A stretch of 64,000 nt of DNA from JACVRW01 sp963837445. GTDB lineage: Bacteria > Actinomycetota > Thermoleophilia > Solirubrobacterales > Thermoleophilaceae. Below, piece after piece: positions 8,099-16,846 of this stretch (the first letter of the stretch is position 1; every line of letters starts with the position of its first letter). Under the pieces are notes generated by a model. The model had not been told where the DNA came from and made no database searches. It was given only the letters and a program-made list of their open reading frames with translations. Both the position numbers and the translations under genes were made by a program. Location of the stretch: positions 124,001-188,000 of the forward strand of contig CAWINK010000016.1 in NCBI GenBank assembly GCA_963837445.1. The letters are read 5' to 3'.

Positions 8099-9941
8099 TG
8101 CCCTTGCGGAGCCGGCGGTGCCGGCGCAGCCCCGTTTTCAAGCCGCCCGGCCTCCCGCGCGGCCGCTTCGGCCGCGTCGAGCTGACGCTCGATCAGCTCG
8201 AGCCCCGAGCTCCAGAAGCCCGGATCGGACAGGTCCACGCCGACGATCGCGCCAAGCTCCTCCGGCGGCCGCGACCCCCCGGCCTTCAGCAGGTCCAGGT
8301 AGGAGGACACGAACTCGTCGCCCTCCTCCTCGTAGCGCCTGTACACCGACAGCGCGAGCAGGTGGCCGTAGGCATAGGCGTACACGTAGCCCGGCGCGTC
8401 CACGAAGTGCCAGATGTAGGACCACCAGAGCGCGTAGTCGTCATCCAGCTCCACGCTCGTCGCCGAGCAGGTCGCGCTGCGTGGCGAGCCAGAGCTCGCC
8501 GAAGCGATCCACCGACAGCTCGCCGGCCTGGCGGCGCTCCGTGTGGATCGCGTCTTCGAAGCGGTTCATCGCGACCTGGCGGAACACCGCCGCCACCGCG
8601 CCGTCGAGTGCGCCCGCGAGCAGGTCGAGCCGCTCCGCCGGACCGGGCGCACGCTCGAGCAGCCGCTCGAGAACGATGTTCTCGCCGAAGATCGAAGCGG
8701 TCTCCGCCAGCGTCAGCGGGGTGGTGAAGTGGTAGATGCCCTGCGGCCGGGCCAGCGAGGCGTGCACGCCGTGCCCCAGCTCGTGAGCCATCACGAGCAC
8801 GTCGTGCGGGCGCGACGTGTAGTTCAGCATCACGTACGGGTGCGCCGAGGGCACCGTGTACGAGCAGAAGGCGCCGCCGCGCTTGCTCGGGCGCGGCGGG
8901 CCGTCGATGTAGCCGCCCGTGAAGAACTCCGTGGCCACCTCGCCGAGCTCCGGCGAGAAGGTCCGGTAGCAGTCGAGCACGATCTCCTCGGCGTCCGCGT
9001 AGGGAATGCGGTCGTCGCTGTCCGACACGGGGGCCATGCGGTCGTAGTAGGCCAGCGTGTCGAGGCCCAGGAGGCGCGCCTTCAGCGAGTACCAGCGCCG
9101 CGCCAGGTCGTAGCGGCCCTGGACCGCCTCGATGAGCGCCTGGACCGACTCGTCGCTCGCCTCGTTCGCGAGGTTGCGCGACGCGAGCCAGTGGGAATAG
9201 CCGCGGAGGCGGTCCTTGGTGGCCTTGTCCTGGAGCAGCGTGTTGAAGACGAACGCGCGCGTGCCCAGGTTCGGCCGGAGCGACTCCGTGACCGCCGCGG
9301 CCGCCTCGGCGCGGCGCTCGCGGTCGGGGTCCTGCAGGCGCGACAGGCCCTCCTCGAGCGAGGCCGGCTCGTCGCGGCCGGGGAGCGGCACCTGAAGGGC
9401 GGAGGTCTGCTCGGTGAACAGCCGCTGGAACGCGGAGCCGCCCGTGACGTTGGTCTCGGTGAGCACCCGCTCCTCGGGCTCGGAGAGCTGGTGCGGGCGG
9501 TAGCGGCGCAGCGTCCGGAGGTGGTGCGCGGCGAAGGCGAGCTCCGGGCGCCTCGAGCAGCTCCTCGGCGCGCTCGTCAGGCGCCGTGTTCCACTCGAGG
9601 TCGAAGAACAGCAGCTGGGTCTCGATCGCGGCGCCGAGCTCGTGCGCCTTCTGAAGGAGCGCCCCGCGCGCAGGGTCCGCCGTGTCGAGCGAGTAGCTCA
9701 GCACGGCGTACGAGCCCGCGCGTCCGCCGAGGTCTTGGATCGCGGCCAGCTCCTGCATCGCCTCCGCCAGCTCCGCCACCTCCAGCTCGGCGACCCGGCC
9801 CCGGTAGCGCTCGGCGAACGCCTCGGCGCGCTCGCGGGACTCGGTCAGCATCGCCTCCACTGCTTCGGGGCCGCGGCCCTCGACCAGCGGCTCGAGGTCC
9901 CAGGAGGCGGCTTCCAGCTGTTCGTCTGCGGTGGCGCTCAC
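8095..9941 (-). pseudogene. pepF: M3 family oligoendopeptidase F, two frameshifts
   Basis: Three consecutive frames together make one full-length oligoendopeptidase F of about 615 residues, a cytosolic zinc peptidase that trims 7-17-residue peptides. The N-terminal helical part runs from the GTG at 9941 (WDLEPLVEGRG). One extra C at 9544-9545 shifts the frame in the segment that should read APELAFAAHHLR. The central part carries the zinc motif VMAHELGHGVHASLARPQG, near 8768-8790. One extra C near 8458 shifts it again just before SVELDDDYALWWSYIWHFVDAPGYVYAYAYG, the conserved C-terminal substrate-binding region. Both defects are +1. It lies 25 bp after the thioesterase gene. As given it cannot make a functional enzyme. 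Confidence 0.88.
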
Positions 9942-9966
9942 CCGGCCGAGGTTAGCCAGCGCCCGC

Positions 9967-10386
9967 TCAGAGGATCATGCAGGTGGACGTGCCGTGCGCG
10001 AGCAGCTTGCCGTCGCTCGCGCGGCGCACCGAGCCCTCGGCCGTGGCCACCCGCCGTCCGCGGTGGAGCACCCGCCCCTCGGCGAGCACCTCGCCGGCGT
10101 CGGGGGTGATCGCCCGGACGAGGTTGAACTTGGTCTCGAGCGTGGAGTAGGCCTCGCCCTCGCCGCATGTGGTGTGGACCGCCGCGCCCATGCACGAGTC
10201 GAGCAGGAGGCCGGCAAAACCGCCGTGCACCACGCCGATCGGGTTCAGGTGCTGGGGCCCCGGCACGGACGAGAAGACGGTGCGGCCCTCCTCTGCCTCG
10301 ACGATGTCGAAGCCCATCAGGTCCTGGATCGGCGCCCGCGGCTGCGAGCCGTCAACGATCGCCTTCATGTATTCGAGGCCGGTCAC
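9967..10386 (-). CDS. PaaI-like hotdog thioesterase
   Basis: 139 residues with a GTG start. The hotdog-fold signature NPIGVVHGGFAGLLLDSCMGAAVHT contains the conserved HGG loop and the acidic residue on the central helix. The second half (YSTLETKFNLVRAITPDAGEVLAEGRVLHRGRRVATAEG) is typical of PaaI/YbgC-related acyl-CoA thioesterases. The expected role is hydrolysis of an acyl- or aryl-CoA in the cytoplasm; the substrate is not known. It heads the minus-strand operon with pepF and the methyltransferase. Its first 17 or so bases belong to a 33-bp sequence that recurs at 11971-12003. Confidence 0.9.
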   Translation of the reverse strand: MTGLEYMKAIVDGSQPRAPIQDLMGFDIVEAEEGRTVFSSVPGPQHLNPIGVVHGGFAGLLLDSCMGAAVHTTCGEGEAYSTLETKFNLVRAITPDAGEVLAEGRVLHRGRRVATAEGSVRRASDGKLLAHGTSTCMIL

Positions 10387-10402
10387 GAGGCGTCAGTATC
10401 TC
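10370..10402. repeat. direct repeat, left copy (flanks RTX gene)
   Basis: 33-bp sequence spanning the start of the thioesterase gene and its upstream region. Its core AGGCCGGTCACGAGGCGTCA matches the copy at 11971-12003 in the same orientation; 31 of 33 positions agree. The two copies bracket the RTX-like gene. Confidence 0.85.
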
Positions 10403-10498
10403 CGAGCTCGTGATCGGCGTTCCGGACGCGCTTGACAGCACCGCGAGTTCGGGGGATGGTCGGCTGTACTGGAACCCGTAATCGCCGGGGGTCAAGCA

Positions 10499-11959
10499 AT
10501 GACACGCAGGATGCTCGTAGCCGCACTCGCCGCCGCCTTCACGCTGCTCGCGCCCGCCGCCGCGCAGGCCGGCTCGCATATCACGTGGACGCCGGAGCGG
10601 CTCACGGTGACCACCGACGGGGCGGGCGACGTCGTCAGCCTGTACACGCGTTCGTACGTCGTCAACATGAATACCGTCGTCTTGCCGGCGTTCACGACTG
10701 GCGGCCCGACCACCTGGGAGCCGAGCGACGAGTGCTCCGCCACCCTCGACCCCGGGTACATCGTCTGCAGTGGGGCCGACAGCTTCCTGTTCCAGGGCGG
10801 CGGCGGCACCGACACCTTGTCGATCTCCGACGACCCGGACCTCAACCCGGTGCCGGCGACGCTCAACGGCGGAGGCGGCAACGACAAGCTGCAGGACTTC
10901 AGCTCGGCTCCCCGCACGCTCGACGGCGGTGAAGGCAATGACGTGATGTTCGGGTCGGACGGCAACGACACGATGAACGGCGGCAACGGCAACGACGAGG
11001 TCGACGGCGAGGGCGGCAACGACAGCGTGTCCGGCGGCGGCGGCGACGACAAGCTCTTCGGCGACCACTTCAAGGCGCCGGGCTCCGACGTGGTCGACGG
11101 CGGGCCCGGCTTCGACCGCATCATCGACGACTACCCCGTCGGCGAGGGCCCCGTCACCGTCACGCTGGACAACGTCGCCAACGACGGGCGCGCGGGGGAG
11201 AACGACAACCTCATCGGCATCGAGCAGATCGAGGGACCGCCGGGCACCTACGTCGGCAGCGACGCCGCCGAGACGTTCACCGTCGGCGCCGCCGGGCAGA
11301 CGTCGAGCGTGAGCGGCGGGGGCGGCAACGACACGATCACGACGCTCAACGGCTCGGACCAGGTCAACGGCGGAGCCGGCGACGACCGCCTCGTGACCGG
11401 GTTCGACAACGACAACGTCACCGGCGGCCCGGGGCGCGACACGATCTTCTCTGACGCGACCGGCTCCTACTGCGGGTTCTACACGTGCACGGTCCCGTTC
11501 GGGAACGACACGGTCAACGCTCGCGACGGCGAAGCCGACACGATCGACTGCGGCGTCGGGGCTGACGGGGCCGTCGTCGACGCGATCGACACGCATGCCA
11601 ACTGCGAGAGCGTCGATGTTCCGCCCGACCGCGGGGCGCTCACCGTGCTGTCGAGGCGCTCCATCCGCCAGATCGCGCGACGCGGGCTGAGGATCAGGGT
11701 CGCCTGCCCGGCCAGGTGCACGATCAGGGCCAGCCTCATTACCAACCGGGCACTCGCACGCCAACTGCGGCTGGGGCGCTCGCGCCAGCTGGCGGCAGCG
11801 CGCAAGACGCTGCGGTCGGCCGGGACGACCACCCTCACCCTGAAGGTCGCCAGGAAGGCACGGCGCCCCTTCAGCCGCCTGCGCAGGGCGACCGTGACGC
11901 TGACCGTGAGGCGGAGCGGCACGACCACGCTGTCACGGAGGCTCCGCCTCAGCCGTTGA
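10499..11959 (+). CDS. secreted RTX/hemolysin-type calcium-binding repeat protein
   Basis: 486 residues with a signal peptide (MLVAALAAAFTLLAPAAAQA, cleavage near residue 23). The middle is rich in glycine/aspartate nonapeptides of the GGxGxDxx type: NGGGGNDKLQD, DGGEGNDVMFGSDGNDTMNG, SGGGGNDTITTLNG, NGGAGDDRLVTG. These form a calcium-binding parallel beta-roll after export. Residues from about 380 on make an Arg-rich beta domain (SIRQIARRGLRIRVACPARC, then Thr/Leu/Arg strands) of the kind seen at the C terminus of many secreted proteins in Thermoleophilia. The role is probably extracellular or surface; no enzymatic motif is visible. It has its own ribosome site (GGGGG before 10499). Bracketed by a direct repeat, so possibly inserted. 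Confidence 0.88.
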   Translation: MTRRMLVAALAAAFTLLAPAAAQAGSHITWTPERLTVTTDGAGDVVSLYTRSYVVNMNTVVLPAFTTGGPTTWEPSDECSATLDPGYIVCSGADSFLFQGGGGTDTLSISDDPDLNPVPATLNGGGGNDKLQDFSSAPRTLDGGEGNDVMFGSDGNDTMNGGNGNDEVDGEGGNDSVSGGGGDDKLFGDHFKAPGSDVVDGGPGFDRIIDDYPVGEGPVTVTLDNVANDGRAGENDNLIGIEQIEGPPGTYVGSDAAETFTVGAAGQTSSVSGGGGNDTITTLNGSDQVNGGAGDDRLVTGFDNDNVTGGPGRDTIFSDATGSYCGFYTCTVPFGNDTVNARDGEADTIDCGVGADGAVVDAIDTHANCESVDVPPDRGALTVLSRRSIRQIARRGLRIRVACPARCTIRASLITNRALARQLRLGRSRQLAAARKTLRSAGTTTLTLKVARKARRPFSRLRRATVTLTVRRSGTTTLSRRLRLSR

Positions 11960-11970
11960 GCGGTCGCCGA

Positions 11971-12003
11971 TATTCCAGGCCGGTCACGAGGCGTCAGGAT
12001 CTC
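11971..12003. repeat. direct repeat, right copy (flanks RTX gene)
   Basis: Second copy of the 33-bp sequence at 10370-10402, starting 11 bp after the RTX gene stop. Only two mismatches are seen (G/C at position 6, T/G at position 28). Because the left copy includes the thioesterase start codon, this right copy looks like a detached duplicate of that gene start. Confidence 0.85.
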
Positions 12004-12014
12004 GGGCCTCTGCT

Positions 12015-12063
12015 CAGGTGGGGCATCTGAGTAGCGGATAGCGCAACCGAGATGCCCCACCTG
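12015..12063. repeat. 49-bp dispersed hairpin element, copy 1
   Basis: Perfect 14-bp inverted arms, CAGGTGGGGCATCT (12015-12028) and AGATGCCCCACCTG (12050-12063), around a 21-nt loop that contains GCGCAACCG. A second copy, also 49 bp long, lies at 41992-42040 in the opposite orientation and shares the arms plus the CTCGGTTGCGC block next to one arm. It lies after the RTX gene, before the PLP-enzyme gene. A terminator, small RNA or mobile miniature element are all possible. Confidence 0.85.
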
Positions 12064-12116
12064 GGTCGAGAAGCGACTCGCCGGGCTGTTCCCGGGTGCC
12101 TGGCAGTATCTCCGGA

Positions 12117-13056
12117 ATGGCCGACCTGCCGACTCCACTCGAGGAGGCGCCGCCCTCGCTCTCGGGCGGGCGGCCGCTGTTCCTGAAGCGCGAGGACGTG
12201 CACGAGCTCGGCGCGTTCAAGTGGCGCGGGGCGCTGCCGGCGCTCGAGGCGTTCCGCTCTCGCGGCGCCGATGGCGTCGTGACGGCTTCCACCGGCAACC
12301 ACGGCGCCGCGACCGCCTGGGCGGGTGAGCGCCTCGGCATGCGGGCGGTCGTGTTCGTGCCCGAGGAGGCGAGCCAGGCCAAACTGGGCCTGCTCGAGCA
12401 GCTCGGCGCCGAGCTGCACACGGTGGGCGCCGACCTCGACGAGTCGAAGGAGCTGGCACGCGAGCACGCGGCGGCGAACGAGCTGCCGTTCTTCGAGGAC
12501 GGCGCCGAGCCGGCGCAGTTCGACGGCTACGCGGCCATCGGGGAGGAGATTCTCAGGCAGCTCGGGCGGGCGCCGGCGCGGGTGATCGTGCCGGTCGGAA
12601 ACGGTGCGCTCATCATCGGCGTTTTCCGCGGGATCGGGCGCGTGCTCGGCGTCGTCGCCAAGGAGGCGCCGGTGATGGCGCTGAGCGTCGAGGCCCGGCG
12701 GCCGGTTGAGTGCGATCGCTGCGCGACGTTTGCCGACGGCATGGCCGTTCGGGTGGCGATCCCATCAGCGGTCGACGGAGCTGAGTCGTGGCGGCTACCC
12801 GATGATGATGGTGTCCGAGCGAGAGATCGCCCGCGCGGTCGGTGATTACGCGGCCGCGGGGATCCGCGTGGAGGGCGCCGCGGCCTCAGCCCTCGCGGCG
12901 TTCCGCAAGACCGGTTGGACGCGCACCGCCGGATCCGACGCCCCGCCGTTTCGCAGGCCCGAGCACGACCCGACCGTCCTGATCGTGACCGGCCGCAACA
13001 TCGACGACGACCTCCACCGGCGCGCGGTGGAGGAGCCGGAGAGCTTCCCCGACTAG
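12117..13056 (+). pseudogene. threonine/serine dehydratase-like PLP enzyme, frameshifted
   Basis: Fold-type II PLP enzyme of the threonine dehydratase / serine racemase group, which deaminates threonine or serine or isomerises a related amino acid. Start is the ATG at 12117. Visible: the Schiff-base Lys in ELGAFKWRGALPALEAF, TASTGNHGAATAWAGERLG (substrate loop), VVFVPEEASQAKLGLLEQLGAE, and the phosphate-binding loop PVGNGALIIG. One extra G at 12777-12778 breaks the frame after IPSAVD. Removing it gives ELSRGGYPMMMVSEREIARAVG and a normal end at 13056, about 312 residues. Its stop shares CTAG with the convergent dehydrogenase. A single-base defect, genuine or a sequence error. Confidence 0.83.
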
Positions 13057-13901
13057 GACGAGTAGTCGTAGAAGCCGCGCCCCGACTTGCGGCCGAGCAG
13101 TCCCGCCTCGACCATCCGGTTCAGCAGCGCGGGCGCCACGGACGCCGGGTCGCGGAACTCCTCGTAGAGCGACTCCGAGACGGCCAGCAGCGTGTCGAGC
13201 CCGATCAGGTCGGAGAGCTGGAGCGGGCCCATCGGGTGAGCACAGCCCTTCATCATGCCCTCGTCGATGTCCTCCTTGGAGGCGAAGCCGGACTCGTACA
13301 TCCGGATCGAGGAGAGCAGGTACGGGATGAGCAGGGCGTTGACCACGAATCCAGCGCGGTCCTGCGAGTGGATGGTGGTCTTGCCGAGCGTCTGCTCCGC
13401 GAACGCCGTGGCCCTCTCCAGCGTCTCCTCGGAGGTCATGATCGAGCGCACCACCTCCACCAGCGGCAGCACCGGCACGGGGTTGAAGAAGTGCAGGCCG
13501 ATGACCCGGCCCGGCTGCGATGTCTCGGCGCCGAGCTTCATGATCGGCACCGACGAGGTGTTCGATGCGAGGAACTGCGCGTCCGGCAGCGTCGCATCGA
13601 GTCGCTTGAAGACCTCGCGCTTCAGGTCCTCGTCCTCGATGACGGCCTCGATCGCGGCGTCCGCGCCTTCGAGGTCCGACAAGGCGGTCGTGTAGGCGAG
13701 CCGCTCCGCCGCCATCTCCCGCTCGGCGGCTTCGAGCTTTCCGGCTTTGACGGCGCGGTCGAGCGAGCGTCCGATCGCCGCCTCGGCGCGAGCGACGCCG
13801 GCGTCGTCGGCCTCGACCACGGTCACGTCCACGCCCGAGCGTGCGCAGACCTCGGCAATCCCGGACCCCATCAGCCCTCCGCCCACGACACCGACTCGCA
13901 T
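13053..13901 (-). CDS. hbd: 3-hydroxybutyryl-CoA / 3-hydroxyacyl-CoA dehydrogenase
   Basis: 282 residues, the standard length of single-domain enzymes of this family. The N-terminal NAD site is VGVVGGGLMGSGIAEVCA. The catalytic region contains ASNTSSVPI and GLHFFNPVPVLPLVEVV with the catalytic His, then DRAGFVVNALLIPYL. The C-terminal helical domain has GCAHPMGPLQLSDLIGLD and ends GRGFYDYS. It oxidises 3-hydroxyacyl-CoA or reduces acetoacetyl-CoA in fatty-acid or hydroxybutyrate metabolism. ATG start at 13901; the divergent nitronate monooxygenase starts about 20 bp away, so a shared promoter region is likely. Confidence 0.94.
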   Translation of the reverse strand: MRVGVVGGGLMGSGIAEVCARSGVDVTVVEADDAGVARAEAAIGRSLDRAVKAGKLEAAEREMAAERLAYTTALSDLEGADAAIEAVIEDEDLKREVFKRLDATLPDAQFLASNTSSVPIMKLGAETSQPGRVIGLHFFNPVPVLPLVEVVRSIMTSEETLERATAFAEQTLGKTTIHSQDRAGFVVNALLIPYLLSSIRMYESGFASKEDIDEGMMKGCAHPMGPLQLSDLIGLDTLLAVSESLYEEFRDPASVAPALLNRMVEAGLLGRKSGRGFYDYSS

Positions 13902-13922
13902 CGCGATGACCTTATCTTCTGG

Positions 13923-14966
13923 GTGGTGCGCTTCTCGCCCTCACAGCTCGAGCACCCAATCGTCCTGGCGCCGATGGGCGGTGGGCCGTCGACGCCGGCC
14001 CTCGCCGCGGCCGTGTCCGAGGCCGGCGGGCTCGGGTTCCTCGCCGCGGGATACCGCGCCGCGGATGCGGTGAGAGGGGAGATCGGCGAGCTCAGGGGGC
14101 TCACGGAACGCCCCTTCGGCATCAACCTGTTCGCGCCGGGACCCGCGCTGGGGGACAGCGCAGCGCTCGCGAGCTATGCCTCGACGCTCGCCAGCGAGTC
14201 GGAGCGCTACGGCGTCGAGCTGGGCGAGCCGCGTCACGACGACGACGGCTGGGACGAGAAGCTGGCCCTGGTGGCGGACGAGCGCGTGCCCGTGGTGTCG
14301 GTGACCTTCGGCTGCCCGTCCCGGTCCGAAGCGGACGCGCTGCACGCCGCCGGCTGTGCGCTGTGGGTCACGGTGACCACCGCCGCGGAGGCGTTGACCG
14401 CGCAGGAGGCGGGCGCGGACGCGCTCGTGGTGCAGGGCGTGGAGGCCGGCGGCCACCGCGGCTCTTTCGACGAGCGGGCACCCGGCGACCTCGGGCTGCT
14501 GGCGCTCCTCCAGCTCGTGCGCGCCGTGACCGATCTGCCGCTCGTGGCCACCGGCGGCATCGCCACGGGCCACGGCGTGGCCGCGGTGCTGGCGGCAGGC
14601 GCCTCGGCGGCGCAGCTCGGCACCGCGTTCATGCTCGCGCCGGAGGCGGCCACGTCACCCGCGCACCGCGAGGCGCTGCGCGAGCGCGGGCCAACGGCCC
14701 TCACACGAGCGTTCACCGGCCGCACGGCCCGCGGGATCGAGAACCGCTTCATGCGCGAGCACGAGCCCGACGCCCCGCACGGCTATCCGGAGGTGCACCA
14801 CCTGACGGCGCCGGTCCGCGCGGCCGCGCGCGAGACCGCCGACGCGGACGGCTTCCACCTGTGGGCCGGGCAGGCGCACCCGCTGGCGGCCGACGTGCCG
14901 GCCGGCGAACTCGTGCGCCGGCTGGCGGAAGAGGCGCGCGACGCGCTGCGCTCGGCGCGGCTCTGA
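13923..14966 (+). CDS. nitronate monooxygenase (2-nitropropane dioxygenase family)
   Basis: About 347 residues, FMN-dependent TIM barrel. Start is one of two adjacent GTG codons (13923 or 13926), chosen because the preceding open frame overlaps the divergent dehydrogenase and is not protein-like. Recognisable family features: HPIVLAPMGGGPSTPALAAAVSEAGGLGFLA at the N terminus, the PFGINLFAPG strand, the FMN-phosphate region LVVQGVEAGGHRGSF, and LVATGGIATGHGVAAVLAAGASAAQLGTAFM. These enzymes oxidise alkyl nitronates such as propionate-3-nitronate, a detoxification role. It ends 6 bp before the convergent SDR stop. Confidence 0.92.
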   Translation: MVRFSPSQLEHPIVLAPMGGGPSTPALAAAVSEAGGLGFLAAGYRAADAVRGEIGELRGLTERPFGINLFAPGPALGDSAALASYASTLASESERYGVELGEPRHDDDGWDEKLALVADERVPVVSVTFGCPSRSEADALHAAGCALWVTVTTAAEALTAQEAGADALVVQGVEAGGHRGSFDERAPGDLGLLALLQLVRAVTDLPLVATGGIATGHGVAAVLAAGASAAQLGTAFMLAPEAATSPAHREALRERGPTALTRAFTGRTARGIENRFMREHEPDAPHGYPEVHHLTAPVRAAARETADADGFHLWAGQAHPLAADVPAGELVRRLAEEARDALRSARL

Positions 14967-14972
14967 GACTGC

Positions 14973-15680
14973 TCAGCCGGCCGAGCCCTCGCTCATGGGG
15001 CGGAACGTGGTGGTGAGGATGCGCATGTTGCGCGGGCGGGTCACGGCGAAGAGCACCACCTCGGCCACGTCGTCGGCGCTCATCATCTCGGCGAGCGCCG
15101 GGTCGCCGTGCTCGCGGCCCGTGCCGATCGCGAACTCGGTGTTCACGCCGCCGGGGGCGATGCTCGTGGCGCGCACGCCCTGCTCGCGCAGCTCGAGGTC
15201 GAGCGCGCGCGTGAACCCGACCTGGCCGAACTTCGAGGCGTTGTAGACGGCCTCGCCGAGGAACGCCCGCACGCCGGCCACGCTTGCGAGCGACACGAAG
15301 TCGCCGGCCCCGGACGCAATCAGGTGGGGGAGGGCGGCCGCGGCCGTGTAGAGCGTGCCCTTCAGGTTCACGTCGATCATTGCCTCGAGATCCTCGGCGT
15401 CGAGCTCCAGGAACGGGCCGTAGGCGCCCACGCCCGCGTTCGCCACGGCGATGTCGAGCCGGCCGAAGCGCTCCACGACCTGCTCGGTGGCTCGTGCAAC
15501 CGCGGCGCGGTCGCGGACGTCGCAGGCGATCCCGAGCGCGCGCTCGAGGCCGAGGTCCTCGCCGCGGCGCGACAGCAGGCCGACCGACGCCCCGGCCTCG
15601 TGCAGCGAGCGCGCCACCGCGGCGCCGATGCCGCCGCTGGCGCCGGTCACGAGCGCGACCCTGCCGTCGAGCTCAGCCAC
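14973..15680 (-). CDS. classical short-chain dehydrogenase
   Basis: 235 residues, GTG start overlapping the HAD phosphatase stop by 8 bp. It carries all classical SDR motifs: cofactor site VTGASGGIGAAVARSL, ACDVRD, NAGVGAYG, catalytic Ser in SLASVAG, and Tyr/Lys in YNASKFG. The PGGVNTEF stretch follows, as in the family. The Arg-rich segment after beta-2 (GLLSRRGED) suggests NADP(H) preference. Its substrate is unknown. Last gene of a cupin-HAD-SDR operon on the minus strand, which hints at a small-molecule pathway I cannot identify. Confidence 0.92.
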   Translation of the reverse strand: MAELDGRVALVTGASGGIGAAVARSLHEAGASVGLLSRRGEDLGLERALGIACDVRDRAAVARATEQVVERFGRLDIAVANAGVGAYGPFLELDAEDLEAMIDVNLKGTLYTAAAALPHLIASGAGDFVSLASVAGVRAFLGEAVYNASKFGQVGFTRALDLELREQGVRATSIAPGGVNTEFAIGTGREHGDPALAEMMSADDVAEVVLFAVTRPRNMRILTTTFRPMSEGSAG

Positions 15681-16464
15681 CTCGGCCGTCCAGCTCTGGG
15701 AGGAGGTCGGCGACGGAGTTGACGATGCGCGAGGGCCTGTACGAGTAGCGCTCGGTCTCTCCCTCCGTGGTCACCCCCGTCAAGACGAGGATCGTCTCGA
15801 GGCCCGCCTCGAGCCCGGACACCACGTCAGTGTCCATGCGATCGCCGATCATCGCGGTGGTCTCGGAGTGCGCCTCGATGGCGTTGAGGGCGGAGCGCAT
15901 CATGAGCGGGTTGGGCTTGCCCACGTAGTAGGGCTCGACACCCGTGGCGCGGCTCACCAGTGCCGCCACGGAGCCGGTGGCCGGCAGAGGGCCCTCCGGC
16001 GTAGGCCCCACGTTGTCCGGGTTCGTGGCGATGAAGCGCGAGCCCGTCGCGATCAGCCGGATCGCCTGCGTGATGCGCTCGAAGCTGTAGGTGCGCGTCT
16101 CGCCGAGCACGACGTAGTCGGGGTCGCGCTCGGTGAGGGTGTAGCCGACGCTGTGAAGAGCCGTCGTGAGGCCGGACTCGCCGATCACGAACGCGGATCC
16201 GCCCGGGCGCTGGTCATTCAGGAACTGGGCGGTGGCGAGCGCCGATGTCCAGATCGACTCCTCGGGCACGTCGAGCCCCGTGCGGAGCAGGCGGGCGGTG
16301 AGGTCGCGCTGGGTGTAGATCGAGTTGTTCGTGAGCACGAGAAAGGGGAGGCCGAGCTCGCGCAGCCGCGCCAGGAACTCCTGGGCTCCAGGGATCGCAT
16401 TCTGCTCGCTCACCAGCACGCCATCCATGTCCATCAGCCAGGAGCGGATCTCGCGGCGCGTCAT
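15673..16464 (-). CDS. HAD-IIA family phosphatase (NagD-like)
   Basis: 263 residues. HAD motif I is SWLMDMDGVLV (nucleophile D12, acid/base D14), motif II is VLTNNS, and motif III/IV appear as VGKPNPLMMR and MIGDRMDTDVVSGLEAGLETILVLTG. A C2-type cap sits between motifs II and III. This is the NagD/4-nitrophenylphosphatase group: a cytoplasmic, Mg-dependent hydrolase of nucleotide or sugar phosphates. The ATG start at 16464 overlaps the cupin stop (ATGA). Substrate not predictable. Confidence 0.92.
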   Translation of the reverse strand: MTRREIRSWLMDMDGVLVSEQNAIPGAQEFLARLRELGLPFLVLTNNSIYTQRDLTARLLRTGLDVPEESIWTSALATAQFLNDQRPGGSAFVIGESGLTTALHSVGYTLTERDPDYVVLGETRTYSFERITQAIRLIATGSRFIATNPDNVGPTPEGPLPATGSVAALVSRATGVEPYYVGKPNPLMMRSALNAIEAHSETTAMIGDRMDTDVVSGLEAGLETILVLTGVTTEGETERYSYRPSRIVNSVADLLPELDGRGG

Positions 16465-16811
16465 GTGGCGTAATTCTCGCTGCCCATGACGTGAAGAGAT
16501 ATGTACGGCTCGTTGCCGACCACCCAGCTGTCGTGGCCGGGCGGCACGTAGAAGAAGTCTCCCGGCTCCATCACGCGCTCCTCGCCGTCGTCCATCTTCA
16601 CGGCGGCGCGCCCGCTCACCACCAGCCCGACGTGCTCGACCATGCACGAGCTCGCGCCAGCCGGGGCGCCCACGTGCTCCGACCATCGCCAGCCCGGCTC
16701 GTAGGTGGCGCGGCCGATCGTCATCGGCCCGACCGAGTACAGCTCGAAGCGCCCTCTGTCGAACGTGCGGGTCTCGGTGGGGCTGTCCAGATTGAGAAGC
16801 GTGAGGTCCAT
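16461..16811 (-). CDS. cupin domain protein
   Basis: 116 residues starting MDLTLLNLDSPTETRTFDRG; frame upstream is open but not protein-like and overlaps the divergent CpaF gene. Single-domain cupin: motif 1 spans about EPGWRWSEHVGAPAGASSCMVEHVGLVVSG and motif 2 DGEERVMEPGDFFYVPPGHDSWVVG. The metal-binding His/Glu set is incomplete compared with active dioxygenases, so it may be a binding or sensing protein. First gene of the operon with the HAD phosphatase and SDR (ATGA coupling). Starts about 35 bp from the divergent cpaF start. Confidence 0.88.
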   Translation of the reverse strand: MDLTLLNLDSPTETRTFDRGRFELYSVGPMTIGRATYEPGWRWSEHVGAPAGASSCMVEHVGLVVSGRAAVKMDDGEERVMEPGDFFYVPPGHDSWVVGNEPYISLHVMGSENYAT

Positions 16812-16846
16812 GGGGAGAGTCTGTCGCGTTTGCGCCTTCTCCTGCC

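Noticed and set aside
10432..10470. TTGACA at 10432-10437 as a promoter for the RTX gene
   Set aside because: No acceptable -10 hexamer lies 16-19 bp downstream.
10800..11450. Repetitive DNA in the RTX gene as a CRISPR or satellite
   Set aside because: The repeats are in-frame, degenerate GGxGxDxx codons, without constant spacers.
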